A DNA stretch of 64,000 bases, from contig NZ_CP120233.1 of assembly GCF_030012985.1 (NCBI RefSeq), positions 992,001 to 1,056,000 on the forward strand, in the 5' to 3' direction. The translations under genes and the position numbers were made by a program. Positions 1 to 8,535 of this stretch are shown here, one piece after another; position 1 is the stretch's first letter; each line of letters opens with the position of its first letter. The notes beneath the pieces are model-generated. The model searched no databases. It worked only from the letters and a program-made list of their open reading frames with translations, and was not told where the DNA came from. The DNA is from Microbulbifer sp. VAAF005 (GTDB taxonomy: Bacteria; Pseudomonadota; Gammaproteobacteria; Pseudomonadales; Cellvibrionaceae).

Positions 1-95
1 CCATAGATTTGAACGCTCCTCAATCGGGCACTTGGTATATTACCATCTATGGTTATACCGACTTTGAAAATGTTTGGATTAGTGCTGATTATTGA
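1..95 (+). CDS. C-terminal fragment of a secreted protein with a PPC-like domain
   Basis: The gene runs in from the left edge, and only about 30 codons, ending at TGA 93-95, are visible. The translation contains APQSGTWYITIYGY followed by a short strand ending ISADY. The S-G-T-W-Y pattern is typical of the last strands of the bacterial pre-peptidase C-terminal (PPC) beta-sandwich found at the ends of secreted peptidases and other exported enzymes. The catalytic part lies outside the window, so the enzyme type cannot be named. The assignment rests on a short motif only. Confidence 0.5.
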   Translation, partial: IDLNAPQSGTWYITIYGYTDFENVWISADY

Positions 96-121
96 TGCAT
101 GAATAATTAACTAATATGTTG

Positions 122-172
122 GTAGTAGAGCTTCGTTAAATCAACGGACTCTACTACTCCTCTTGAGGAGTA
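122..172 (+). terminator. Overlapping hairpins after the PPC-domain gene
   Basis: A 9-bp perfect stem pairs GTAGTAGAG (122-130) with CTCTACTAC (149-157), with an inner CGTT/AACG helix in the loop. A second hairpin, TACTCCTC-TT-GAGGAGTA (155-172), overlaps its 3' arm, so the two cannot form fully together. There is no strong T-run. The position 30 bases after a stop codon suggests a terminator, but an attenuator-like switch before the next gene is possible. Confidence 0.4.
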
Positions 173-241
173 AATTTGCATAGAATTTTACTAATAACTT
201 AACCACTTGTAACATTACAGTATGTATTTAGAGGTTAAGAA

Positions 242-838
242 ATGACTATTCCAACGCGCCAGATCCGCGCTAGCTTTAACAATCACACCATTCGCGTCTA
301 CCAAGCATACAATACAGCCATTGCAAATTCCGCCCTACAAAACGGAACCTTTGTATCCCCACCATTCAAAATGGAACGTATGACTTGGATTAAACCCTCT
401 TTCCTATGGATGATGTACCGTTCGGGTTGGGGAGAAAAAGACAACGGACAAAACCGCATTCTGGCGATAGATATCACTAGAGAAGGATTTGAATGGGCCT
501 TACAGAATAGCCTGCTTAGCCACCAAACCAATCAATACCCTACGAAAGAAGCATGGTTGGAGGCTAAGAGAACTACACCTGTCCGTATTCAATGGGACCC
601 TGAACGGAATTTAGATCTGGAACCCCTTCCTCACAGAGCTATTCAGATTGGGCTGTCGAATAAAGCTGTAATGCTTTACGTTAACGAATGGATTCAGAAA
701 ATTACTGATGTAACTGAAAGCGCCCACAGAATTCACCAACTAGTCAAAGCGGGAGAATTTGAGCAAGCGGAGAATCTTCTTCCCTCAGAGGTTGAGTACC
801 CCTTAAGTGTTTCATTAAAAGAAAGATTGGAAATGTAA
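242..838 (+). CDS. DUF4291 family protein
   Basis: A 198-residue protein with the DUF4291 signature along its whole length: RQIRA (residues 6-10), the V-Y-Q-A-Y motif near residue 20, PPFK followed by RMTWIKPSFLWMMYRSGWG (about 40-64), then a segment with ITR-GFEWAL. This N-terminal half is nearly invariant in the family. The length fits the family and no signal peptide or membrane segment is seen, so it should be cytoplasmic. The biochemical function is not established to my knowledge. The gene stands alone between hairpin-rich spacers and is AT-rich, like an accessory gene. Start ATG at 242, after an AGAGG-type ribosome site. Confidence 0.9.
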   Translation: MTIPTRQIRASFNNHTIRVYQAYNTAIANSALQNGTFVSPPFKMERMTWIKPSFLWMMYRSGWGEKDNGQNRILAIDITREGFEWALQNSLLSHQTNQYPTKEAWLEAKRTTPVRIQWDPERNLDLEPLPHRAIQIGLSNKAVMLYVNEWIQKITDVTESAHRIHQLVKAGEFEQAENLLPSEVEYPLSVSLKERLEM

Positions 839-849
839 ATCTGCACGGC

Positions 850-944
850 CAATACCAGCGTTAAGCCCCTGTGACACATCCAAAAACCGCAAAGTCCGAT
901 GAAAATTTTGGTCAGCAAATGGGGCTCAATTGAACTGATGGTAT
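850..944. repeat. Imperfect inverted repeat downstream of the DUF4291 gene
   Basis: AATACCA (850-856) pairs with TGGTATT (938-944), and an inner AGCCCC arm pairs with GGGGCT, giving a long interrupted stem of about 95 bases. It could be a terminator, a small mobile-element relic or a folded RNA. The rest of 945-1228 holds only a short ORF (from about 1050, 32 codons) without a ribosome site, and I see no gene in it. Confidence 0.4.
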
Positions 945-1290
945 TACTTTTAAAAACCAATATAGAGAATGACAAGCAGCGTTATCCTTCTCCCCAGAAA
1001 TACAACAACCCACAGTAGACTTTTCAAAAAAACACAAAATATAGGCACTAAAATGATCTTATTGGATTTTATTAAGTTTGTTTTAGTGTCAAAGCTGCGT
1101 AAAATTGATGAATATTTATCGGAATTAGAGTCTTACCCAGCAGTTTTTTAAGGATTGTTGATTCAAGTAAATCCAAGACTCATTTCTCAAAGGAGAACAG
1201 TAGCGTGACGTAAAAGTAAGTAAAAGGCGCTGACCCAAGGTGCGCCAACACCAGGGGCCAGCTAACCAAGTTGATAAACGCACTATCAAA

Positions 1291-3125
1291 GGTCGAGTAG
1301 ACCAAAGGAACTTCCCCTTCGACCTCTCACAGAACCGTACGTGAACCTCTCAATTCATACGGCTCTTCGTATTCAGCACATTTTCAATCTTCCCATTCTC
1401 CAGTGTGCAAACAAGCCGCGCATTTGTTGACGAACTTTTCCAATAAAGGCCCAACTTTTGAAACAGCTTCGCTTCAGATGCTTAAACTTCTTCCTGGCCC
1501 AACGCATCAGCGTTTGGTCAAGATACTTCTGAAGTCGATAAACACCATATCTCCGCCCAAAGTGACCATAGTAGTTCAGCCAACCCTGTATTGCGGGATT
1601 AAGTACTTTTGCCATTTCAGATAGTGATCGATCCACCCAGTTTATTACTCGCCATTGCCTGACCTTATCCTTAATCCTCTTGAAGGCCTTAGGGCTCATT
1701 GAAGGACTAAATGCGGTGAAGATCTGTCCTTGGCGATTCCTTGCTTTTCTGGGACCAAATCGAAAGCCCAGAAAGTCAAAGTGGATCACTGGGTGGGAGT
1801 CTTTACGATTACTGTTCTTGCAATAGACCTTGCGCGTTTTCTCTGGATGAGCCTCAAGCCCGCAGGTAGTCAAGCGTGCTTTTAGAGCCGCCAGTAAGCG
1901 ATCCGCCTCTCGAGGATTACGACAATGGTAAACAGCATCATCCGCGTAACGCTCAAAAGGAATATCTCTGTGCGTTCTCACCATCCAGGCGTCCAGCGCG
2001 TAGTGCAAAAACAAGTTTGCCAGTAGAGGGCTGATTACACCCCCTTGTGGAGTACCTTGTGTTCGCTCTTCAAGCTGTCCGTCCCGATGTTGTACTGGAG
2101 CCGTTAACCAGCGCTGTACATAGAGCCTGACCCACTGATGATTATTATGTTTATCTAATGCCTTCAGCAGGAGTTCGTGATTAATATTGTCAAAGAAACC
2201 CTTGATATCTAAATCAACTACCCAGATTCTATCCCAGCATCGTTGTCGAGCTCGGCGCACTGCGTCTATAGCAGATTTGCCTGGCCGATAGCCGTAGGAG
2301 TCAGGGTGAAATACCTTCTCCAATTCTGGCTCCAGCAGTTGCTTAGCCACCATTTGCGCAATGCGATCTTCGATTGTGGGGATACCCAGTGGTCGCAGGC
2401 TGCCATCGAGTTTCGGAATATCCACTCGTTTGACGGCTGATGGAAAATAGCTGCCAGATGACATCCGATTCCATAGCTTGTACAGGTTTTTGGCGAGATT
2501 CGATTCATATTGCTCTATCGTTATCTCATCAATCCCCGCTCCGCCGCCATTGGCCTTGATCTGCTTCCACGCTTCCCAAACCGCTCGCTTGGGAATATTG
2601 AATGGCTTTGCGCTAATCGTTAATTCCTCCCCATCTGGGTTGATTACACGGTTAGTCGCCGAATACGACAACCCCTTCGCTCCACGTCCATTACAGCCGC
2701 TTCTCCACTACTACGGGTTGTTCCGCCCCTGTGACCAGTCTTGGTACTCAACGTCTTGCAGGGCCTCTACTTGACGCTCTTCCTTAACACCTGGACGACA
2801 GGTTCTCCTGTTCCACCCAAAAGCCTGTTGTGTGTTCACGCCACCTCTATGCCGGATGCCACTCGGTCGGTAAACAGGTAACCTCCAAGCTTATCCCCGC
2901 GCTTAGCCAGTGCACGGGTTTTGACATCATCTTGGTAATACGCTTTCGACACCTCATCAGTGGTTCATTTGCATTCGTCTCTACACAACATACCTGACGT
3001 ATCTCGTACGCCTTTTCCTCAAGCGCTTCTAACCAAAGCTCTTTACTCCGATCACCTTGAGGGGGTTTGTTATCACTTCCTGCAAAGCGATAACGGAGGG
3101 CCGACCTCCATCTCCTGGATAGCAC
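1291..3125 (-). mobile_element. Group II intron with reverse transcriptase ORF
   Basis: The intron lies on the minus strand. Its 5' end is placed at GTGCT (3125-3121, reading minus), close to the GUGYG consensus, and is followed by compact hairpins (GGAGG/CCTCC and GTTATC/GATAAC) of the kind found in domain I. Domain V is visible as a 34-35 nt hairpin at 1331-1365, with GAGCCGTATGA opposite TACGGTTCT. Domain VI follows, with stem AGGTCGAAGG/CCTTTGGTCT, and the 3' end lies near CTACTCGACC at about 1291. The intron carries one ORF for the maturase. The exact boundaries are inferred from consensus. The bases 1229-1262, just outside the 3' end, form another imperfect hairpin. Confidence 0.85.
1373..2671 (-). 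CDS. ltrA: Group II intron reverse transcriptase/maturase (LtrA-like)
   Basis: This 432-residue intron-encoded protein splices and reverse-transcribes the surrounding intron RNA. Retroviral-type RT blocks are in order: the PLGIPTIEDRIAQ block (94-106), VVDLDIKGFFDNINH (151-165), QGTPQGGVISPLLANL (205-220) and the catalytic YADD (242-245). A maturase X domain follows, with GWLNYYGHFGRRYGVYRLQ. There is no C-terminal HNH endonuclease, so mobility would be endonuclease-independent. The ORF appears intact. The first codon is TTG and no in-frame ATG lies nearby, so the start is uncertain. Confidence 0.93.
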   Translation of the reverse strand: MSYSATNRVINPDGEELTISAKPFNIPKRAVWEAWKQIKANGGGAGIDEITIEQYESNLAKNLYKLWNRMSSGSYFPSAVKRVDIPKLDGSLRPLGIPTIEDRIAQMVAKQLLEPELEKVFHPDSYGYRPGKSAIDAVRRARQRCWDRIWVVDLDIKGFFDNINHELLLKALDKHNNHQWVRLYVQRWLTAPVQHRDGQLEERTQGTPQGGVISPLLANLFLHYALDAWMVRTHRDIPFERYADDAVYHCRNPREADRLLAALKARLTTCGLEAHPEKTRKVYCKNSNRKDSHPVIHFDFLGFRFGPRKARNRQGQIFTAFSPSMSPKAFKRIKDKVRQWRVINWVDRSLSEMAKVLNPAIQGWLNYYGHFGRRYGVYRLQKYLDQTLMRWARKKFKHLKRSCFKSWAFIGKVRQQMRGLFAHWRMGRLKMC

Positions 3126-3159
3126 GTATTTTTTTTTTATTTATAAAAAAAAAAAATAC
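3126..3159. repeat. 34-bp A/T palindrome at the intron 5' junction
   Basis: GTA is followed by ten T, then ATTTAT, then twelve A and TAC. This forms an almost perfect self-complementary hairpin with 13-15 bp arms. It sits immediately outside the 5' splice site of the group II intron, in the 5' exon. It may be the hairpin landing site used for insertion, or a slippage-prone tract. Confidence 0.8.
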
Positions 3160-3391
3160 TCAGGACGCACTGGCTATATGCATAGTACGCCAGAAACCCG
3201 CTCGTCTTCAATAAAGTCGAGAAGATCCAGTAGCTTGGAGCGATTGCCCAAGCTCTGGGAGCGTAGCGCCCGCCTTTTCTTCTTTCATGCTTACCGTTCT
3301 CGCGCTCCCCCTGCCCTTCCTGCAATCACGACTTTCTAAGCCTTCCGGTTTCGGAGCCAAAAAAATAGCTTGAAATTCAGTAGGAAAAAAT

Positions 3392-3580
3392 ATGTTGATC
3401 TTGAAGCGTCGGACTGGTGAAAACCTAAGAATTGGAACAGATATCTCACTCAAAGTACTGGAGGTTAAGGGCAACCAAGTAAAGATCGGAATACATGCCC
3501 CCAAATCCCTAGCAGTTCACCGCGAAGAAATTTATATACGTATTCAAAGGGAGCAGAAACTCAGTAACAGAAAACGCTGA
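3392..3580 (+). CDS. csrA: Carbon storage regulator CsrA
   Basis: A 62-residue RNA-binding global regulator that binds GGA motifs in mRNA leaders and controls translation. The sequence follows the CsrA family end to end: [15 protein letters not shown] at the start, [13 protein letters not shown] in the core strands and the invariant VHREEIY near residue 43. The C-terminus is short and basic, as usual. The ribosome site is AGGA, nine bases before ATG. It is monocistronic here. The 230 bases upstream show GGGAGCG (3257-3263) complementary to CGCTCCC (3303-3309), possibly leader structure, but no gene. Many bacteria carry several csrA copies; whether this is the main one cannot be told. Confidence 0.93.
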   Translation: MLILKRRTGENLRIGTDISLKVLEVKGNQVKIGIHAPKSLAVHREEIYIRIQREQKLSNRKR

Positions 3581-3599
3581 GAATCAACTCCCCCTTAAA

Positions 3600-3621
3600 T
3601 GAGGGCCCACAGCGGGCCTCA
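3600..3621 (+). terminator. Hairpin after csrA
   Basis: TGAGGGCCC-ACAGC-GGGCCTCA forms a GC-rich stem with one bulged G, 20 bases after the csrA stop. It lacks a T-run, so it is only a likely terminator. Confidence 0.5.
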
Positions 3622-3792
3622 ACCACAATCTATCGACCAAGGTTTTCCAACTCTTTCACAAAGAGCAACTCACTAAGCCAACCCAAGAGAAATCCATAGG
3701 CTCCTTGAGTGCCCGCCCCTAAGTTAGCGCCCATTTATCCTGGCCCGCTAAATCCAAAGTCACTAAAACTACCACCTTTGCTCGCTTGCCAC

Positions 3793-3811
3793 GCAAATGC
3801 GAATCATTATC
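3793..3811 (+). promoter_or_regulatory. Fur box upstream of the TonB-dependent receptor
   Basis: The 19-mer ending AATCATTATC matches the Fur consensus GATAATGATAATCATTATC at about 15 of 19 positions, with a perfect right half. It lies 34-52 bases before the chosen start of the receptor gene. Iron repression of the receptor and the coupled thioredoxin-like gene is therefore likely. The site also overlaps an upstream in-frame ATG (3797), which argues against that ATG as the true start. Confidence 0.7.
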
Positions 3812-3844
3812 ATGTTCGGCAGTTTACTTGCTGGAAGTTCTCTC

Positions 3845-5951
3845 ATGTTTCGCAAAACCCTGCTAGCTACCGCACTCGCAGCCGCAGTACCCGCCTCCCT
3901 CGCCAATGAAACTCCTTCAGATCAGCCCACGGTAATGGAGGAAACCGTAGTAGTCGGTGTGCGCCAGCGCCTCTATGAGCGCGGAGCCTTGCTGGATGCA
4001 ATCCAGAAAACTGAGGTTGTTGATGAAAGTCTGATCAAATCCCTGCAGGCAGTTAACCTCACTGACGCTATTGAAAAGTCCCCCGGTGTTCGGGTTTCCA
4101 ATGAGTGCTCCATGTGCGGGGTCAAACGAATAATGTTGAACGGTATGCGCGGTGAGCACTCCACCATCCTCACCGACGGCGTTCCCCTTCACACCATGAT
4201 GGCGGGCTATTACGCAGTGGATGCACTGGCCACAACGGGTGTCTCTCGTATCGAAGTGGCCCGAGGTGCGGGAGCATCGCTGCTCGCACCCGAAGCGATC
4301 GGCGGAACCATCAATGTCATCTCCAAGGAAGTCGAGGAAACCGGCCTCAACATCAATGCCTCCATGGAGGACAACGACAGCTATTTTCTAGGCATGATGG
4401 GCGGCTATGTAAGCGATGATGAACGCACCCGTACATCACTGGTCATTCAGGACGATAAACACCACCAGATGGACAATGATGACAACGGAGTTAGCGAAGC
4501 ACCGCTGCAAGAGAACGCCAGTTATGTAGTTCGCCTCTCCCATGACCTGGGTGAGCGGGACAACGTGGTACTGCGCACAGCCTATACCGACTCCAGTATT
4601 TTTGGCGGCCCCCAGGGATACAGCATTGGTTCCGTCCTACAAGGCTACGATGGTGTGGAATCTGACCACTTGTTTGTCAACGACGATGTGCGGCAGCAAT
4701 ACATTGGCAAACCCTGGGAAACCACTGAATGGATCTCCACCACTCGCAGTGAAATTTCCTCGAGTTGGCTCCACGAATTCAACGAATCCTATAACACGCT
4801 GTTTACTGTCGCCTGGTCTGAGCACAAGCAGGACTCCTTCTACGAAGGGTTCGATTACACCGCTACAGACACACTCAACTACTTCGACCTGCGCAACAAT
4901 TTAATCCTTAACGATCAGCACATGCTCACCTTTGGTGTCGATCTTCGCGATGAATCCATGCGCTCCGACTCTGTCGCAGGGGAGGAAAGTGATAATTACA
5001 TCGAAGACAGTTTCGACTACCAGACCACCGGCCTCTACATACAGGACACCTGGACCGTTTCACCGGATCTTGAAGTGGCACTGGCCATACGCGTAGACAA
5101 TGCCAAAGCCGACTTTGTCGCCGAGCAAAAACCCGGCACAGAGATCGATGAAACGGTGGTCGCCCCGCGTATAGACCTCCGCTATCTGCACGACGACCAG
5201 TGGACCTCCCGGGTAGCGCTGGGACGAGGATACCGAGCCCCTATCCTTTTTCGAAACAGATCACGGCATTCTTGATGCCGGTGATGGCTTTGCCATCGAG
5301 ATCGAAAACCTTGAAAAATCTCTATCCGCAACTTATGCATTGAGCTTCGAGGGAGAACGCCTCAACAGCACCCTGTCACTGGCATTTACCGAAGTAGATA
5401 ACCTCGCAGCACTGAGCGAAACCGAGGATGGAGTACCACTGCTTACCCAGATGCAGGAAAGCGCTTCCGTAGGTGCTGCCGATATCACTCTCGGCTACGC
5501 ACTGACCGAAAATTTGACTATCGGTGGCACACTGGAGACCTATGATTACGACGATGTTTTCCGGGAATCTTTTGCCATTGCTCCAGTGGAACAACGTGCA
5601 CTATTCAATCTGGATTACAAAGCCGATTACTGGATGCTATATGCCAGCGCTACCTGGGTGGGCTCCCGCGACTTGGATGAATTTGGTTACGAAGGTTTCA
5701 ACCAGTTGGGCGACTCCACGTTAAAAAGCACAAGCGCAGACGCCTATTGGACAGTAGATCTTAAATTAACCTTTGACGTCACTGAAAACCTGAGCCTGTA
5801 TCTGGGTGGAAACAACCTGACAGATTACACCCAAGTCGAGGAAGGTGAGAGCCCTCTATTCTGGGATGCCAGTGGTGCCTACGACGTAGCCTATATCTAC
5901 GGCCCCCTCCGAGGGCGTGAATATTACCTGGGCTTCGACTGGAACCTGTAA
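3845..5951 (+). pseudogene. TonB-dependent outer-membrane receptor, frameshifted
   Basis: An iron-regulated outer-membrane receptor of the FepA/CirA type. ATG 3845 is preceded by GGAAG and begins a clear signal peptide (MFRKTLLATALAAAVPASLA). A TonB-box-like EETVVVG follows, then a plug domain with a CxxC pair (C88 and C91), ILTDGVP and GGTINVISKE, then the barrel. The frame breaks near 5238-5251, after GRGYRAP, at CCCCTATCCTTTTT. The remaining barrel continues in another frame (5340 onwards in clear coding) to the C-terminal GREYYLGFDWNL, which ends with the expected aromatic-rich strand. One extra T, or two missing C, restores a single receptor of about 700 residues. Either a sequencing indel or a young pseudogene. 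Confidence 0.85.
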
Positions 5952-6454
5952 TGCGAACCTGGCTCGCACTAATCACACTTCTGTTCGCGCCTGCTGGCGC
6001 GACAGAAGCTGCAATTTCCCTTTACGATTTTGAACTGCGCAGCCTCGCCGGACCCGAGCGTATCAACTTGCAGCAATTCAAAGGGAAACCCAGCTTGATA
6101 GTACTGGTTGAACCTGACTGCCCCTGGTGCTTTCGCCAGGTTCGAGTACTCAACCGACTTACCAGCGAGTGCCCCCAACAGTTTCAGCCCATCGCCCTGG
6201 GTATCAATGGGTCCCGAAAAGCCCTACTGGCTGAATATCGAAAGCTACGCCCGGAATTCCCCATGCTTCAGGCAAGCACACAGCTTCAACAAGTGCTGGG
6301 CGAAACTCCCGGCACTCCATTTAGCTTTCTTATAGCCTCCAGCGGAGAACCTCTCAGCTGGCTAAGGGGTTATATTCCGGATAAGAAACTACAGCCGATT
6401 TTGGAGAGCACCTTTGACTTCAAATGTGAAAGTGCTCTCGGGACAGCCTCATAA
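5951..6454 (+). CDS. Periplasmic thioredoxin-like (TlpA/AhpC-fold) protein
   Basis: This 167-residue exported protein has an N-terminal signal peptide (MRTWLALITLLFAPAGA) and a thioredoxin fold. The redox motif CPWC is at residues 57-60, preceded by the strand SLIVLVEPD, and the cis-proline segment GTPFSFLI lies near residue 123. The ATG overlaps the stop of the TonB receptor by one base, so the two are translationally coupled and share the Fur box. It may reduce or oxidise thiols on the receptor plug or on an imported ligand, but this role is inference. Specificity cannot be read from the sequence. Confidence 0.8.
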   Translation: MRTWLALITLLFAPAGATEAAISLYDFELRSLAGPERINLQQFKGKPSLIVLVEPDCPWCFRQVRVLNRLTSECPQQFQPIALGINGSRKALLAEYRKLRPEFPMLQASTQLQQVLGETPGTPFSFLIASSGEPLSWLRGYIPDKKLQPILESTFDFKCESALGTAS

Positions 6455-6624
6455 ATTAGAGAACTGAATACTGCAATTTTTGCTGAGATAGGAACCCTGC
6501 TAGATCTTAAGTACTTATAGATTGAAGATATAGGTAGTGATACTGTAGATATCAGCTCACTTAGCTATTCCCCCTAATTTAGAGCTGTGGCAAGAAGATC
6601 TAAGGATTATTTTTGGCATCCAGG

Positions 6625-7572
6625 CTATAAACCCATAAAAGTGTTAGCTGACTTTTCTTCTACAAAACCAATAGTTGGATCTTGGCTTTTTAGCGTGCTT
6701 AGTAACGCCTCCCAATCGGAGTTTTTCTCATAGAACTGCTTACTTAAGTACGCGGAAATTGCGGCCTGTACAATTGATACATGGGCAGGATTATTTTCTT
6801 CTTCACTTATAACGCCATACCCATTAATTCCACCCAGTAAATGCTTTGCCCCTACAAGGGTCAGCAAGTACTCTGCACCAGTTCCCAAAGTAAAAGCATC
6901 TGTAAACCAATCTGGTCCACGGGTACTTAATGGAGAATCATCCTGATCCGCTGCAACAACTAAGCATGGAGCAGTCATTTCCGTAAAACTTGGATTCATA
7001 AATGGGAAGAACTTGGCCGCAAAAGGGGATAGGTTCTCTCCGCCCGTTCCAGTTGCACAAAGTAAAACACCCGCTCTCACCCGCTTATCTGATAAATCAG
7101 GACCAGGAATATTGTCTTCATTTAGTACCCGAGCCCCCAGTAACATACCTACAGTTTGTGCTCCATAGGAATGCCCAATAGCAACTACCTTTTCTTTATC
7201 TAGACGGCCCCGCAACATGGAAACAGCTTTCTCGATGCTGTCCAGCTCATCCAGAATTCTCTTCATATCAGATACTCGATACTGCCAGATTTCAGGCACT
7301 CTAGGGTCATCATCTGGCGCCTCAGAATCCAGGAAAACTGGTTGCAGAACTACAAAACCCAAAGAGGCGAGAAATTCAGTTATTGGAGCGTATCCATAAG
7401 GTGGTGATCTGTATCCATGGGCGAAGATAACGATTGGTAAGTTTTCACCGTTCACCGGTGCGATTACACGAACCTTTAGCTCTTGCCCCCTGACCGAGTC
7501 AGGCAGCAATACAGCATGATGTATAACAAAAGGGCCGTGCTTTTTTACTGATGTATGATCTGATGTTGTCAT
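6625..7572 (-). CDS. Alpha/beta hydrolase (chlorophyllase/PAF-acetylhydrolase-like)
   Basis: A 315-residue cytoplasmic serine hydrolase. It shows the oxyanion motif FAHGYRS (about 50-56) and the nucleophile elbow GHSYGAQ with Ser135. The strand PCLVVAADQDDSP carries a likely catalytic Asp, and a later GAKHLL holds the likely His. The N-terminal layout, with a substrate-side VRVIAP strand before the oxyanion loop, resembles esterase families that include chlorophyllases and dienelactone hydrolases. The natural substrate is unknown. It follows the SDR gene by about 90 bases on the same strand and is probably in the same TetR-controlled transcript. Confidence 0.8.
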   Translation of the reverse strand: MTTSDHTSVKKHGPFVIHHAVLLPDSVRGQELKVRVIAPVNGENLPIVIFAHGYRSPPYGYAPITEFLASLGFVVLQPVFLDSEAPDDDPRVPEIWQYRVSDMKRILDELDSIEKAVSMLRGRLDKEKVVAIGHSYGAQTVGMLLGARVLNEDNIPGPDLSDKRVRAGVLLCATGTGGENLSPFAAKFFPFMNPSFTEMTAPCLVVAADQDDSPLSTRGPDWFTDAFTLGTGAEYLLTLVGAKHLLGGINGYGVISEEENNPAHVSIVQAAISAYLSKQFYEKNSDWEALLSTLKSQDPTIGFVEEKSANTFMGL

Positions 7573-7665
7573 AAATGGTTCTCCTTCATTTTTAATTTTC
7601 CACTTGATCGATGGGGTTAATAGAAATCAGTAAAGTGGCCACTGGTATTTGCAATCAGCACCGAA

Positions 7666-8415
7666 TTACCATGGCATCGAACCATTGAAGCTAGTAAAAG
7701 TACCAGAATCCCCTTCTCGGCCCAGAAGGGCGACACGCACAATTTCCCTCGCACCCTCTGCTACAGTTTGCTCACCCTCGTAATTATTTAAGCCAGTGCA
7801 AGTAAACCCAGGGCATACGGCATTTACCTTTATGTTTGATTTTTCAAGATCAATTGAGAAAGCCATAGTCACAGCATTTAGCGCAGTTTTTGACATGGAG
7901 TAGGCACCAAACATTTTTCGTGCCGGATTCTTAGGATTTGAATGGCTCATCAACGAGCCAGCACCGCTAGAAACATTAACCACTTTGGCAGAAGGAGAGA
8001 GTTTTAGAAGAGGTAGCATTGCCTGAGTAACCGCTACAACCCCGAAAACATTAGTTTCAAATATCTCACGTAATTCAGCCAAAGTTACAGCGCTAACCTG
8101 AGTCTTTTTGCCGATTTCCGCCAGAGTTACTCCAGCCTCCCCTGCATGGCTAATCGCCGCGTTATTAACCAATATATCGAGACGGCCAAAGTCTTTTCTA
8201 ATAGTGTTGGCTGCAGCTCGGATACTGCTCTCATCAGTAACATCTAGCTGAATAGGCCAAACGCTTTCGCCTATGGAATCAGCGGCTTTTTGCCCCAGCT
8301 TCAAATCACGAGCCCCAACTAAGACAGAAACGCCTCTAGCACTCAGGTCCCTCGCAACTTGTAATCCTATTCCCCTATTGGCACCAGTTATCAATGCAAT
8401 TGGTCTACCGTGCAT
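7666..8415 (-). CDS. Short-chain dehydrogenase/reductase
   Basis: A 249-residue NAD(P)-dependent oxidoreductase of the classical SDR type. It shows the cofactor motif TGANRGIG (10-17), the NNA motif (ILVNNAAIS), the catalytic Ser in VVNVSSGAG, and the YSMSK pair. I start it at ATG 8415, with GGAG upstream, rather than at an ATG five codons earlier. It is the first gene of a likely two-gene operon with the downstream hydrolase. It is read away from the TetR gene, with two palindromic operators between them. The substrate is not identifiable. Confidence 0.88.
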   Translation of the reverse strand: MHGRPIALITGANRGIGLQVARDLSARGVSVLVGARDLKLGQKAADSIGESVWPIQLDVTDESSIRAAANTIRKDFGRLDILVNNAAISHAGEAGVTLAEIGKKTQVSAVTLAELREIFETNVFGVVAVTQAMLPLLKLSPSAKVVNVSSGAGSLMSHSNPKNPARKMFGAYSMSKTALNAVTMAFSIDLEKSNIKVNAVCPGFTCTGLNNYEGEQTVAEGAREIVRVALLGREGDSGTFTSFNGSMPW

Positions 8416-8476
8416 CGTCAGTCTCCACATAGATACAGCTCATGGGCCATTGGCTCCAGCACATGGCTATGGCAAA

Positions 8477-8519
8477 ATCGGAACAACGTTCCGATTAAAT
8501 ATACGGAACAGTGTTCCGT
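8477..8519. promoter_or_regulatory. Tandem TetR-type operators between SDR and tetR genes
   Basis: Two near-identical perfect palindromes: ATCGGAAC-AAC-GTTCCGAT (8477-8495) and ACGGAAC-AGT-GTTCCGT (8503-8519). Their centres are 25 bp apart. They fill the short divergent promoter region, which suggests that the TetR protein represses itself and the SDR/hydrolase operon. Confidence 0.8.
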
Positions 8520-8535
8520 TTAGCAAGGGGTAGAT

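Noticed and set aside
850..944. Integron attC site after DUF4291
   Set aside because: A GTTAAGC core occurs, but the paired RYYYAAC core is not at the opposite end in the right order, and no integrase or cassette array is seen.
969..1151. 60-codon ORF between DUF4291 and the intron
   Set aside because: No ribosome site and no recognisable domain; only the last 32 codons look weakly coded.
2847..3125. 92-codon minus-strand ORF upstream of the intron RT
   Set aside because: It lies in the structured domain I RNA of the group II intron, so its frame is a by-product of RNA sequence.
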